From AC-32 sp036265535 (lineage in GTDB: Bacteria > Actinomycetota > Thermoleophilia > Gaiellales > Gaiellaceae): a stretch of 64,000 nt of DNA. A model generated the notes under the pieces. The model was not told where the DNA came from and did not search any database. It worked only from the letters and a program-made list of their open reading frames with translations. Numbering within the stretch: position 1 is the stretch's first letter; each line of letters opens with the position of its first letter. Both the position numbers and the translations under genes were made by a program. This document shows, one piece after another, positions 49,855-58,472 of the stretch. The stretch covers positions 40,800 to 104,799 of the forward strand of contig DATAOV010000001.1 in NCBI GenBank assembly GCA_036265535.1, written 5' to 3'.

Positions 49855-50619
49855 GTGGTTTCGAGATGTCTCACGATCGCCGGCTCGGACTCGGGCGGAG
49901 GCGCCGGCGTCCAGGCCGACCTGAAGGCTTTTGCGGCCGCGGGCGCGCACGGCATGAGCGCGATCGTCGCCCTGACCGCGCAGAACACCGTTGGCGTCAC
50001 CGCGGTGCACGAGTTGCCGCCGGAGTTCGTCCGCGCCGAGCTGGAGGCGGTCTTCGACGACCTCGGCGTGGATGCGGCCAAGACGGGGATGCTCTTCTCG
50101 GCTGCGTTGATCGAGACGGTGGCCGATTTCCTCCAGGCGAACCCGGTGCCGCTGGTGGTCGATCCGGTGATGGTCGCAAGCTCCGGAGCGCGCCTGCTCG
50201 AGGAGGACGCGGTCGAGACACTGGTCGCTCGGCTCTTCCCCCTGGCGACGGTGGTCACGCCGAATGTCGCCGAGGCCGAGGTGCTCGTCGGAGCCGGCTC
50301 CAAGGAGGAGCTGGCGGAGCGGATCTACGACCTGGGCGCGAAGACGGTGATCGTGACCGGCGGACACGGCGAGCCGGTCGACCAGCTCTTCGACGGGGTC
50401 TGCCACCTCGCGATCCCGGTCGAGCGTCACGAGGTCGCCTCCACTCACGGCGCCGGCTGTACGCACTCGGCCACCCTGGCCGCGCTGCTCGCCCGGGGGG
50501 AGAGCTTGGAGGCAGCGGCCATCGGAGCGGCGGAGGCAGCCTCGCGGTCGGTCGCGCAGGGCCATCCCGACCTCGGTGCGGGGGACGGACCGGTCGACGT
50601 CCTGCGAGGCGTCGCGTGA
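49855..50619 (+). CDS. thiD: hydroxymethylpyrimidine/phosphomethylpyrimidine kinase
   Basis: 254 residues of ribokinase fold. IAGSDSGGGAGVQADLKAF at the N terminus, the VVDPVMVASSG segment, PNVAEAEVL, and the ATP/anion-hole GAGCTHSATLAALLA. Phosphorylates HMP twice for thiamin synthesis. GTG at 49855 follows the riboswitch directly; the frame is open upstream through the aptamer but that part is RNA. Overlaps thiM by GTGA. Confidence 0.94.
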   Translation: MVSRCLTIAGSDSGGGAGVQADLKAFAAAGAHGMSAIVALTAQNTVGVTAVHELPPEFVRAELEAVFDDLGVDAAKTGMLFSAALIETVADFLQANPVPLVVDPVMVASSGARLLEEDAVETLVARLFPLATVVTPNVAEAEVLVGAGSKEELAERIYDLGAKTVIVTGGHGEPVDQLFDGVCHLAIPVERHEVASTHGAGCTHSATLAALLARGESLEAAAIGAAEAASRSVAQGHPDLGAGDGPVDVLRGVA

Positions 50620-51401
50620 ACGTCGGCGCCGACCTCGCCGCGATTCGCGAGCACAAGCCGCTCGTTCACCAGATCACGAACTTCGTGGTCATGAACGAGA
50701 CCGCGAACGCGACGCTCGCTCTCGGCGCGCTGCCGGTGATGGCCCACGCCGTCCAGGAGGTGGAGGAGATGGCCCGGGCCGCCTCGGCCCTCGTGCTCAA
50801 CATCGGCACGCTCTCAGACGAGTGGACTGACGCGATGCTCCGCGCGGGCCGGGCGGCGAACGGCGCCGGGGTCCCCGTGGTGCTCGATCCGGTCGGGGCG
50901 GGCGCGACCGCCTACCGCACCGAGACGGCTCGCATGCTCGTGGACGGGCTCGAGCTCGCGGTGGTTCGAGGCAATTCCGCCGAGATCGCCACGCTCGCGG
51001 GCCGCGAGGGCGAGATCCGCGGCGTCGAAGCGGTCGGCAACGGCGGCGGGCCGGAGCTCGCCCGCCAGGCCGCGCAGGCACTCGGCTGCATTGCCGCGGT
51101 CACGGGACCGGTCGACCATGTCTCGGACGGGGAACGCATGCTCGGGATCGCCAACGGACACGAGCTGATGGCGACGGTGACCGGCACCGGGTGCATGTCC
51201 ACCGCCATCACCGGCTGCTTCCTGGCCGTTCGTGCGGACAACCCGCTCGAGGCAGCGGCCGAGGCACTGGTGGCCTTCGGCGTCGCAGGCGAGGACGCGG
51301 CCCGCCAGGCCGAAAAGCCCGGTTCCTTCCACGTCGCCCTCTACGACGCGCTCTACGACCTCGATCCGGCGACGCTCGACTCCCGGGCGAAGGTCGAGTG
51401 A
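50616..51401 (+). CDS. thiM: hydroxyethylthiazole kinase
   Basis: 261 residues. Begins with the family HQITNFVVMNETAN block, then NIGTLSDEW, VLDPVGAGAT, VRGNSAEI, and the active-site GTGCMSTAITG. Phosphorylates the thiazole moiety, a salvage step. With ThiD, ThiE and ThiL it forms a salvage-type set; no ThiC or ThiG is in the window. GTG start overlaps the thiD stop. Confidence 0.94.
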   Translation: MNVGADLAAIREHKPLVHQITNFVVMNETANATLALGALPVMAHAVQEVEEMARAASALVLNIGTLSDEWTDAMLRAGRAANGAGVPVVLDPVGAGATAYRTETARMLVDGLELAVVRGNSAEIATLAGREGEIRGVEAVGNGGGPELARQAAQALGCIAAVTGPVDHVSDGERMLGIANGHELMATVTGTGCMSTAITGCFLAVRADNPLEAAAEALVAFGVAGEDAARQAEKPGSFHVALYDALYDLDPATLDSRAKVE

Positions 51402-51946
51402 AGCTCCATGCCGTCGTGAGCGACCTCGAAACGGCTCGGAAGGCCGTCGCAGGGGGCGCGACGGTCGTCCAGCTGCGCGTGAAGGCTCCGACCGAGCAGA
51501 TCGTCGAGGCCGGACGCGGCTTCCGTGATCTGCCGGTGACCCTCGTCGTGAACGACGACGTGGAGGCGGCGCTGCAGCTCGGCGCCGACGGCGTTCACCT
51601 CGGGCGCGACGACGACGGAGCCGAGCGTGCGCTCGGTGCCGGCCTGCTGCTCGGCACTTCGGCCGCCTCGGTCGTCGAGGCCCGCGAAGGCGAGGCTCGA
51701 GGTGCCGCCTACATCGGCGCGGGTCCGATCTGGACGACCCCGACGAAGCCCGACGCCGACTCTCCGATTGGTCTCGACGGTCTGCGCGCGATCTGCCAGT
51801 CGGTCGCGATCCCGGTGGTCGCGATCGGAGGTGTCGATGCGACGAACGCGGGCGCGTGCATCGAGGCAGGCGCCGCCGGGGTCGCGGTCGTGCGGGCCGC
51901 ACGCGAAGCGCTCGCGGTACGGGCGGCAGTCGATGCGGCTCTCTGA
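51398..51946 (+). CDS. thiE: thiamine-phosphate synthase
   Basis: 182 residues, short for ThiE (usually 205-215). The TIM barrel keeps VVQLRVK, LVVNDDVEAALQLGADGVHLG, YIGAGPIWTTPTKPDAD and VAIGGVDA. It joins HMP-PP and thiazole-P to thiamine phosphate. The first strand segment is abbreviated (begins KLHAVVSD). GTG start overlaps the thiM TGA; its 3' end overlaps thiL by 14 bases. Confidence 0.92.
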   Translation: MKLHAVVSDLETARKAVAGGATVVQLRVKAPTEQIVEAGRGFRDLPVTLVVNDDVEAALQLGADGVHLGRDDDGAERALGAGLLLGTSAASVVEAREGEARGAAYIGAGPIWTTPTKPDADSPIGLDGLRAICQSVAIPVVAIGGVDATNAGACIEAGAAGVAVVRAAREALAVRAAVDAAL

Positions 51947-52748
51947 GCTCGGCGAGCTGGGCCTGCTTGCGGAGCTCGAGCGCCGCGGCCTCGCATGCGG
52001 GATCGAGAACGACGCCGCGGAGCTCTCGGGCGGCCGAGTCGTCACGCACGACGTGCTCGTCCAGGAGGTGCACTTCCGCTTGGGCTGGACGACCTACCGT
52101 GAGCTCGGCTACCGCGCCGCGGCCGTCAACCTCAGCGACCTCGCCGCGTCAGGCGCCGAGCCCGAGGGCCTGATCGTCGGCCTCGGCGCACCGCCGGAGA
52201 CCTCGCTCGAAGAGGTCATCGAGCTCTACGAGGGCCTCAACGAGCCAGGTGTGCCGATCCTCGGCGGCGACACGACTGCCTCCGAGCGGCTCTTTTTCTC
52301 GGTGACGGCGCTCGGACGCTCGCGGCGTGTACCCGGGCGGGCCGGCGCGCGACCGGGCGACGTCCTCGTCGTGACCGGCCCGCTCGGCGGCGCGGGCGCG
52401 GCCTTCCGCGATCAACGCCACTCACGCCCGCCGCTTCGTCTCGAGGAGGGTCGGCGGCTGGCTGCCAGCGCCGACGCGCTGATCGACCTTTCAGACGGTC
52501 TCGCCCCTGACGCCCGCCACATCGCGCACCGGTCGGGCTGTCGCCTCGTGATCGAGCTCGAGCGAGTCCCGCTCGCGCCCGGCGCCACGATCGCCGACCT
52601 CGGCTTCGGGGAGGACTACGAGCTCTTGGCGGCGACGCCCGATCCGCTCGATTTCGCCCAGATCGGCCGGTGTTCGGAAGGCGAGGGCGTCGAGCCCCTG
52701 CTCGACGGCGAACCCGTCGAGCTCGGCGGCTGGGAGCACTTCACCTAG
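51933..52748 (+). CDS. thiL: thiamine-monophosphate kinase
   Basis: 271 residues of the PurM/ThiL fold. ATP and Mg motifs GIENDAAEL, THDVLVQEVHF, the NLSDLAASGAEP block, GGDTTAS and LIDLSDGLAPD are all seen. Makes TPP from thiamine monophosphate, the riboswitch ligand, closing the loop. The first Asp of the usual GDDAA reads ENDAA, but the remaining acids are kept. ATG 51933. Confidence 0.92.
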   Translation: MRLSELGELGLLAELERRGLACGIENDAAELSGGRVVTHDVLVQEVHFRLGWTTYRELGYRAAAVNLSDLAASGAEPEGLIVGLGAPPETSLEEVIELYEGLNEPGVPILGGDTTASERLFFSVTALGRSRRVPGRAGARPGDVLVVTGPLGGAGAAFRDQRHSRPPLRLEEGRRLAASADALIDLSDGLAPDARHIAHRSGCRLVIELERVPLAPGATIADLGFGEDYELLAATPDPLDFAQIGRCSEGEGVEPLLDGEPVELGGWEHFT

Positions 52749-52805
52749 CCCCCGCTCCTCACGGCTTGCTGAACCGACCCCGAGCAGGCAACGTACTGGG
52801 CGGCA

Positions 52806-53849
52806 GTGCTTCCCTACGTGCTGAAGAGGCTGGCGTGGGCGGTGGTCGTCTTCATCGCCGTCACCTTTTCGACGTACGTCCTCTTCTTCGTCATCCCGAC
52901 GAATCGCCCCGGCAACAGCAATGTCCAGGGCCGCGACATCACCTCGGGCGTCAACCAGGCGACCGGCATCCACGGCCCGGTCTGGCACGAGTACGGCGTG
53001 TTCCTCTGGCGCATCGTCACCGTCCAGAGCCTCGGACGCTCGACCACGAGCCGTGAGGCGGTGAACGACGAGCTCAAGCGCGCGGCCCCGATCACGGCGT
53101 CGCTGCTCTTCGGAGGCGCGGTCTTCTGGATGCTCGTATCGATCCCGATCGGGATCCTCTCGGCGCTCCGGCCGCGCTCGCTTTTAGACAGGGCCACCAT
53201 GCTCTTCGTCCTGATCGGGATCTCGGTGCATCCGATCTGGCTCGGGCTGATCCTTGTCTACGTCTTCGGCCACAAGCTGAACCTGTTCCCGCTGGGCGGG
53301 TACTGCGACTTCTTCTATGCGGGCAAGAGCGAGATCTGCGGCGGGCCGCGCCAGTGGGCCTACCACCTGATCCTGCCCTGGATCACGTTCGGGATGCTGT
53401 TCGCCGCCCTCTACGTGCGCATGATCCGCGCGAGCGTCCGTGAGACGCTCGACAACGACTACGTCATGACCGCGAGGGCTAAGGGCGCCTCCGAGCTGAG
53501 GGTCGTGCGCAACCACGTGCTCAAGAACGCGTTCCTGCCGGTGATCACGATGCTCGGGATGGACATCAGCATCGCCTTCGGCGGCTCCGTGTTCGTCGAG
53601 ACGGTCTTCGGCCTGCCGGGGATCGGGAGGCTTGCGGTGCGCAGCCTGCAGCGCCAGGACTTACCACCGCTGCTGGGGATCATCGTCCTCGTGACGGTGG
53701 CGATCCTGATCTTCAACCTGGTCGTGGACCTGCTCTACGCCTGGCTTGACCCGCGCATCGGGACCTCGCCGCGTGGTCTGGACGAGGAGGACCAGGCTCA
53801 GCTGAAGAAGGCGCGCGCCGAGCCGTCCGCGAAACCCATGCGGGCGTGA
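52806..53849 (+). CDS. DppB-type oligopeptide ABC transporter permease, orphan
   Basis: 347 residues with six membrane helices. The first is the N-terminal VVVFIAVTFSTYVLFF, and the loop with the EAA-type motif ARAKGASELRVVRNHVLKNAF couples to the ATPase. The C-terminal tail is charged (EEDQAQLKKARAEP). DppB normally sits with DppA, DppC, DppD and DppF, and none is here. GTG start 57 bases after thiL. It could supply a peptide or thiamin precursor, but that is guesswork. Confidence 0.88.
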   Translation: MLPYVLKRLAWAVVVFIAVTFSTYVLFFVIPTNRPGNSNVQGRDITSGVNQATGIHGPVWHEYGVFLWRIVTVQSLGRSTTSREAVNDELKRAAPITASLLFGGAVFWMLVSIPIGILSALRPRSLLDRATMLFVLIGISVHPIWLGLILVYVFGHKLNLFPLGGYCDFFYAGKSEICGGPRQWAYHLILPWITFGMLFAALYVRMIRASVRETLDNDYVMTARAKGASELRVVRNHVLKNAFLPVITMLGMDISIAFGGSVFVETVFGLPGIGRLAVRSLQRQDLPPLLGIIVLVTVAILIFNLVVDLLYAWLDPRIGTSPRGLDEEDQAQLKKARAEPSAKPMRA

Positions 53850-53864
53850 ACTCCCTGACGGATC

Positions 53865-53923
53865 GACTGGTCATTTCAGATGCCCGCACGGGCTGAGAAC
53901 GGCAGCGCAAGCCTCAGGCGGGC
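53865..53923 (+). repeat. structured interspersed repeat, copy B
   Basis: Second copy of the element at 9796-9872. The first block GACTGGTCATTTCAGA is at 53865-53880, and the second, CTGAGAACGGCAGCGCAAGC, at 53893-53912. The enclosing stem differs in sequence but not in place: GCCCGC (53882-53887) with GCGGGC (53918-53923). The arms change while pairing is kept, as expected of a selected structure. It overlaps the last codons of the trx gene on the other strand. Confidence 0.5.
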
Positions 53924-54237
53924 GTGAGCCACTGCGCCCACGCCTGCTCGTAGTGCGAGCGGGGCCGGGCGCCGATGACGGTCTCTTGCGGCTCTCCGCC
54001 GTCGAAGAGGATCGCCGTCGGAATCGAGAGCACCTCGTAACGAGAGGCGGTCTGGAGGTTCTGGTCGATGTCGAGCTTCGCGAACTTGACCCTCGGGCCG
54101 TACTCCTCCTCGAGCTGGCGGAGCACCGGCTCGACCGCGCGACAGGGCCCGCACCAGGGCGCCCAGAAATCGACGATCACCGGGGTCTCCGCCTGCAGGA
54201 CCTCCAGCTCGAAGGTCGCGTCGGTCAGCTCGTTCAC
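53914..54237 (-). CDS. thioredoxin
   Basis: 107 residues with the WAPWCGPC active site at about 25-32 and the cis-Pro segment SIPTAILFDGG. Cytoplasmic disulfide reductant. GTG 54237; the next gene upstream on the same strand is the GT2, ten bases away. The C-terminal Trp-Leu-Thr-Pro-Ala lies within repeat copy B. Confidence 0.93.
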   Translation of the reverse strand: MNELTDATFELEVLQAETPVIVDFWAPWCGPCRAVEPVLRQLEEEYGPRVKFAKLDIDQNLQTASRYEVLSIPTAILFDGGEPQETVIGARPRSHYEQAWAQWLTPA

Positions 54238-54247
54238 GAGCTCAATG

Positions 54248-54961
54248 CTACAGCCGCCTCGTGAGCGCCCGGAGCCGCAGCAGCGGCACCTTCCACATCG
54301 CCTCGAGCACGATGCCGCGGCTCATCTTCGAGCCTCCTCGCTCGCGGTCGGCGAAGGCGATCGGCACCTCGACTACGCGGAAGCCGGCCCGGAGCGCGCG
54401 GTAGGTCGTCTCGATCTGGAAGGCATAGCCGCGTGAGGTGATGGCATCGAGGTCGAGGGTCTCGAGCACCTCCCGCCGGAAGCACTTGAAGCCGCCCGTG
54501 AGATCCCGGACCGGCACGCCGAGGACGTGGCGCGCGTAGGCCGACCCTCCCGCCGAGACGAACCGGCGCCAGCGGCCCCAGTTGCGGATCGAGCCCCCCC
54601 GGACGTAACGGGAACCGAGCACCACGTCCGCCGCGCCGGCCCCGCGCACCAAGCGCGGGACGTCGCCCGGATCGTGCGAGAAGTCGGCGTCCATCTCGAG
54701 AATCAGCTCCGCTCCGTCGGTGAGCGCGTGGCGGAAGCCCGCGAGGTAGGCGGGGCCGAGGCCTTCCTTGGCCTCCCGGTGCATTACCTCGACGTAGTCG
54801 AGCTCGCGGGCGAGCCGATCGGCCAGCTCGCCGGTTCCGTCCGGCGAGTTGTCGTCGATGACGAGCACTGCCACCTCTTGCTCACCCAGAGCGCGGACGA
54901 TCGCCTCGAGGTTCTCGCGCTCGTTGTAGGTGGGCAGGCAGACGATAGCGCGCACGTCCAT
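54248..54961 (-). CDS. dolichol-phosphate-mannose-synthase-like GT2 (polyprenol monophosphomannose synthase)
   Basis: 237 residues. CLPTYNERENL start, VLVIDDNSPDGTG, and metal DAD in LEMDADFSHDP; then GSRYVRGG and GGFKCFRR. No C-terminal membrane domain, so it resembles the soluble actinobacterial Ppm1 catalytic domain, which makes polyprenyl-phosphomannose for lipoglycans. ATG 54961 is back-to-back with the polX ATG. Longer upstream frames lie under polX. Confidence 0.9.
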   Translation of the reverse strand: MDVRAIVCLPTYNERENLEAIVRALGEQEVAVLVIDDNSPDGTGELADRLARELDYVEVMHREAKEGLGPAYLAGFRHALTDGAELILEMDADFSHDPGDVPRLVRGAGAADVVLGSRYVRGGSIRNWGRWRRFVSAGGSAYARHVLGVPVRDLTGGFKCFRREVLETLDLDAITSRGYAFQIETTYRALRAGFRVVEVPIAFADRERGGSKMSRGIVLEAMWKVPLLRLRALTRRL

Positions 54962-56692
54962 ATGATCGCTGCAGTGGCGAAGACGAAGACGCTTCCCCGC
55001 AACGCCGATGTAGCCGAGCAGCTGGAGCTCCTGTCCGACCTGCTCGAGATCGAGGGTCAGCCCGCCTTCCGCGTGCTCGCCTACCGGAGGGCCGCGACCC
55101 GGATCCGCGAGAGCGGCACGCCGGTCGCCCAGCTCGCGCTCGAGGGCAAGGCGAAGGAGCTGCAGGGGATCGGCGCGACGATCCAGGACAAGATCGTTCA
55201 GATCGTCGACACGGGCGAGATCGAGGCGCTGACGAAGCGGCGCAAGGCGATCCCGCCGGAGGTGGTGGAGTTCCTGAACATCCCGGGGCTCGGCCCGAAG
55301 ACGGTGCGGAAGATCTGGCAGGAGCTCGGCATCACGACGCTCGCGGAGCTGAAGGAGGCAGCGCGGTCGCAGCGGCTGCGGACGCTTCCGGGGCTGGGCG
55401 CGAAGCTCGAGGAGAACGTGCTCAAGTTGGTCGGGCGCAAGAAGAAGGCGACCGGGCCGCCGCGGACGCTGCTCGGCCGAGCGCTGCCGGCGCTGCTCGC
55501 GGTGGTCGAGGTCCTGCGCGAGCATCCGGCGGCGGATCGCGTTTCGGAGGCAGGGAGCGCGCGGCGCCGGAAGGAGACGGTCCGCGACCTCGACATCATC
55601 GCGACCGCGAGCGACCCGGTCGCACTGACCGGGTACTTCACGAGCCTGAACTGGGTTTCCGAGGTCGTGGCCAAGGGGCCGACAAAGGCCACGGTGGTCT
55701 CACACGACGGCTTCCGCTTCGACCTGCGGGTGGTGCCGCCCGAGTGCTACGGCAACCTGCTCCAGCACTTCACCGGTTCGAAGGCGCACAACGTCGCGCT
55801 GCGGGAGGACGCGGTTCGCCGTGGGCTCTCGGTCTCGGAGTACGGCGTGACCGAGGTCGAGAGCGGCGAGGTCTTCACCACCCAGAGCGAGGAGGAGCTC
55901 TACGAGCGGCTCGGGTACCAGTTCATCCCGCCGGAGCTGCGCGAGAACGCCGGCGAGCTCGAGGCCGCCCGGAAGGGTGAGCTGCCGGAGCTCGTCGAAG
56001 TCGGGCAGCTGCGGGGCGACCTGCACACGCACACGCACTGGTCTGCGGACGGGAAGAACACCCTGACCGAGATGGTCGACGCCGCGAAGGCGAAGGGCTA
56101 TGCGTACTACGCGATCACCGACCACTCCCACTACCTGCGCGAAGGGCGGATGGAGCAGCAGGCGAGGGAGATCGACAAGGCAGCGAAGCGGGTGGCACCG
56201 ATGAAGCTCCTGAAGGGCGTCGAGGCGAACATCAAGGCGGACGGGACGCTCGACGTACCCGACGAGGTGCTGGCCGAACGGGACTGGGTGGTGGCCTCGA
56301 TCCACACTGCCTTCGACCGCGACCCGACCGAGCGGATCCTCGTGACGATGGACAACCCGCACGTGCACTGCATCGGCCACCTGACCGGTCGCAAGCTGAG
56401 CCGTCGCGAGCCGATGGAGATCGACCTCGAGCGGGTGCTCGTGAAAGCGGTCGAGACCGGCACCTTCCTGGAGATCAACTCCCAGCCCGACCGGCTCGAT
56501 CTCCGCGACGTGAACGCGCGCGTGGCCGGGGAGGCGGGTGTCCCGGTCGTCGTCTCGAGCGACGCTCACCAGGTGAAGGCGCTCGACTACGTCGAGTTCG
56601 GTGTCGCGCAGGCACGCAGGGCCTGGCTGGGAGCCGACCAGGTTGTCAATACCCGCACGCTGGCCCAGCTGAAGAAGCTGATGAAGAAGTGA
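54962..56692 (+). CDS. polX: DNA polymerase/3'-5' exonuclease PolX
   Basis: 576 residues. An N-terminal helix-hairpin-helix 8-kDa domain (ELQGIGATIQDKI, IPGLGPKTVRKI) and a family X palm with the metal pair in GSARRRKETVRDLDII come first. The C-terminal PHP exonuclease domain has GDLHTHTHWSADG, ITDHSHYL and SSDAHQVKAL. It acts in base-excision gap filling. Start ATG 54962 or GTG 54974, both at the border of the divergent GT2. Confidence 0.94.
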   Translation: MIAAVAKTKTLPRNADVAEQLELLSDLLEIEGQPAFRVLAYRRAATRIRESGTPVAQLALEGKAKELQGIGATIQDKIVQIVDTGEIEALTKRRKAIPPEVVEFLNIPGLGPKTVRKIWQELGITTLAELKEAARSQRLRTLPGLGAKLEENVLKLVGRKKKATGPPRTLLGRALPALLAVVEVLREHPAADRVSEAGSARRRKETVRDLDIIATASDPVALTGYFTSLNWVSEVVAKGPTKATVVSHDGFRFDLRVVPPECYGNLLQHFTGSKAHNVALREDAVRRGLSVSEYGVTEVESGEVFTTQSEEELYERLGYQFIPPELRENAGELEAARKGELPELVEVGQLRGDLHTHTHWSADGKNTLTEMVDAAKAKGYAYYAITDHSHYLREGRMEQQAREIDKAAKRVAPMKLLKGVEANIKADGTLDVPDEVLAERDWVVASIHTAFDRDPTERILVTMDNPHVHCIGHLTGRKLSRREPMEIDLERVLVKAVETGTFLEINSQPDRLDLRDVNARVAGEAGVPVVVSSDAHQVKALDYVEFGVAQARRAWLGADQVVNTRTLAQLKKLMKK

Positions 56693-57987
56693 GCCTCCGC
56701 GAGGACGGCGCACAGGCGCTGGACTGGGTTGCGGCGTACCTCGAGCGTGTGCGGGACCTTCCGGTGCTGGCGCAGGTCGAGCCCGGAGCGGTGCGCGCAG
56801 CGCTTCCCGGCTCGCCGCCCGAGGGGCCGGAAGAGTTCGGCGCCGTGCTGCGCGATCTCGAGCAGACGCTGCTGCCGGGGATGACCCACTGGCAGAGCCC
56901 GCGGTTCTTCGCCTACTTCGCCACCACGGGCTCGGAGCCGGCGGTGCTCGCGGAGCTGCTGGCGGGCGGCCTCAACCAGGTCGGCATCCTGTGGCGCGCC
57001 TCGCCCGCTCTCCAGGAGCTCGAGGAGGTGACCGTGGGCTGGCTGGCCGAGCTACTGGGAGTGCCGCCGGGCTGGCACGGCCAGCTCGAGCAGGGCGCCT
57101 CGCTCGCGACGCTCGGCGCGCTCGCCGCGGCACGGGAGGCACGGCCGGGCGATCCGGTCGTGCTCGCTTCCGAGCAGGCTCATTCGTCGGTCGAGCGGGC
57201 CTGTCGACTGCTCGGGCTCGAGCTGCGCAAGGTGCCGGTGGATGCCGAGTTCCGGCTGCGCCCGGAGGCGCTCGACCTCGACGGGGCCTGCGCGGTCGTC
57301 GCGACCGTCGGGACGACCTCGACCACGTCGGTCGATCCGGTGGCGCCGCTCGCCGAGGCGTGTGCCAAGGCGGGCGCCTGGCTGCACGTGGACGCCGCCT
57401 ATGCCGGGTGCGCGATGGTCTGCCCCGAGCTTCGGTGGGCGTTCGAGGGGATCGAGGGCGCGGACTCGCTCGTCGTCAACCCGCACAAGTGGCTGCTGAT
57501 GACGCAAGGCTGCTCCGCGCTCTGGACGCGCCGCCCGGACGATCTTCGGGCAGCGTTCAGCCTCGTTCCCGAGTACCTCCGCACGAGCGACGAGGTGGTG
57601 AGCCTCAGCGAGTACGGCGTCGAGCTCGGCCGCGGCTTCCGTGCGCTGAGGCTCTGGACCGTCCTGCGCTGCCACGGTCGCCGGGGCCTGCAGGAGGTCA
57701 TCCGCAACGGGATCGAGCTGGCAGAACGCTTCGAGAGCTGGGTGCGGGACGAGCCCGGCTGGGAGCTGTGCGCACCGCGGCCGTTCTCCGTCGTCTGCTT
57801 TCGGCGCGAGGGCGGCGACGGGGAGAACGAGGCGCTCCTGGAGCGTGTCAACGCGAGCGGTGAGGTCTTCCTCTCCGGCACGCGCCTGAACGGCCGCTTC
57901 GTCCTCCGCCTGGCCGTCGGCAACGCGCGAACGACCGAGGAGGACGTGCGCTTGGCCTGGGACGTCCTGCGCCGGGAGGCTTCGTGA
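56689..57987 (+). CDS. PLP-dependent group II (aromatic L-amino-acid) decarboxylase
   Basis: 432 residues. The PLP Lys is in NPHKWLLMT; the cofactor pocket has THWQSPRFFAYF, WLHVDAAYAGCAMV and the TVGTTSTTSVDP block. This is the DDC-type fold at normal length. The Tyr/His substrate loop reads PEYLRTSDEVV. Product amine uncertain: tryptamine, tyramine and phenethylamine are possible. GTG overlaps the polX TGA; ends overlapping the CYTH start. Part of a four-gene rightward run. Confidence 0.9.
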   Translation: MSLREDGAQALDWVAAYLERVRDLPVLAQVEPGAVRAALPGSPPEGPEEFGAVLRDLEQTLLPGMTHWQSPRFFAYFATTGSEPAVLAELLAGGLNQVGILWRASPALQELEEVTVGWLAELLGVPPGWHGQLEQGASLATLGALAAAREARPGDPVVLASEQAHSSVERACRLLGLELRKVPVDAEFRLRPEALDLDGACAVVATVGTTSTTSVDPVAPLAEACAKAGAWLHVDAAYAGCAMVCPELRWAFEGIEGADSLVVNPHKWLLMTQGCSALWTRRPDDLRAAFSLVPEYLRTSDEVVSLSEYGVELGRGFRALRLWTVLRCHGRRGLQEVIRNGIELAERFESWVRDEPGWELCAPRPFSVVCFRREGGDGENEALLERVNASGEVFLSGTRLNGRFVLRLAVGNARTTEEDVRLAWDVLRREAS

Positions 57988-58463
57988 CGGCCGAGATCGA
58001 GCGGAAGTTCCTCGTCGAGCACCTCCCGCCGGAGCTCGAGATCGACTCCGAGGACGAGATCGCGCAGGGCTACCTGGCGACCGGTGAGGATCAGGTTCGT
58101 CTTCGCCGGAGGGCCGACCGCTTCCTGATCACCGCCAAGCGCGGCCACGGGTTGATCCGGGACGAGGTGGAGGTGCCGCTGGGACGGGAGTCATTCGAGG
58201 AGCTCTGGCCGGTCACCGAGGGCCGGCGGCTCGAAAAGACGCGGCTCACCACCACCGTCGACGGCCACACGGCCGAGATTGACGTCTACAAGGGAGCGCT
58301 CGCCGGGCTGATGACGGTCGAGGTCGAGTTCGAGGACGTCGATGCCGCGGAGGCGTTCTCGGCGCCGGCCTGGTTTTCGCGGGAGCTCACCGACGACGAG
58401 CGCTACTCGAACACACGGCTCGCGACGGCGGGTTTGCCGCCCGGGGAGCCGGGAGAGGCGTAG
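57984..58463 (+). CDS. CYTH-domain protein (triphosphatase-type, small)
   Basis: 159 residues. The diagnostic AEIERKFLV (ExExK) opens it, followed by QVRLRRRADRFLITAKRG and the VEVEFEDVDAA strand. This is the single-domain tunnel fold that hydrolyses inorganic triphosphate in characterised members. GTG 57984 overlaps the decarboxylase stop. A second, larger CYTH-like gene follows by nine bases. Confidence 0.9.
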   Translation: MTAEIERKFLVEHLPPELEIDSEDEIAQGYLATGEDQVRLRRRADRFLITAKRGHGLIRDEVEVPLGRESFEELWPVTEGRRLEKTRLTTTVDGHTAEIDVYKGALAGLMTVEVEFEDVDAAEAFSAPAWFSRELTDDERYSNTRLATAGLPPGEPGEA

Positions 58464-58472
58464 GATCGACGC

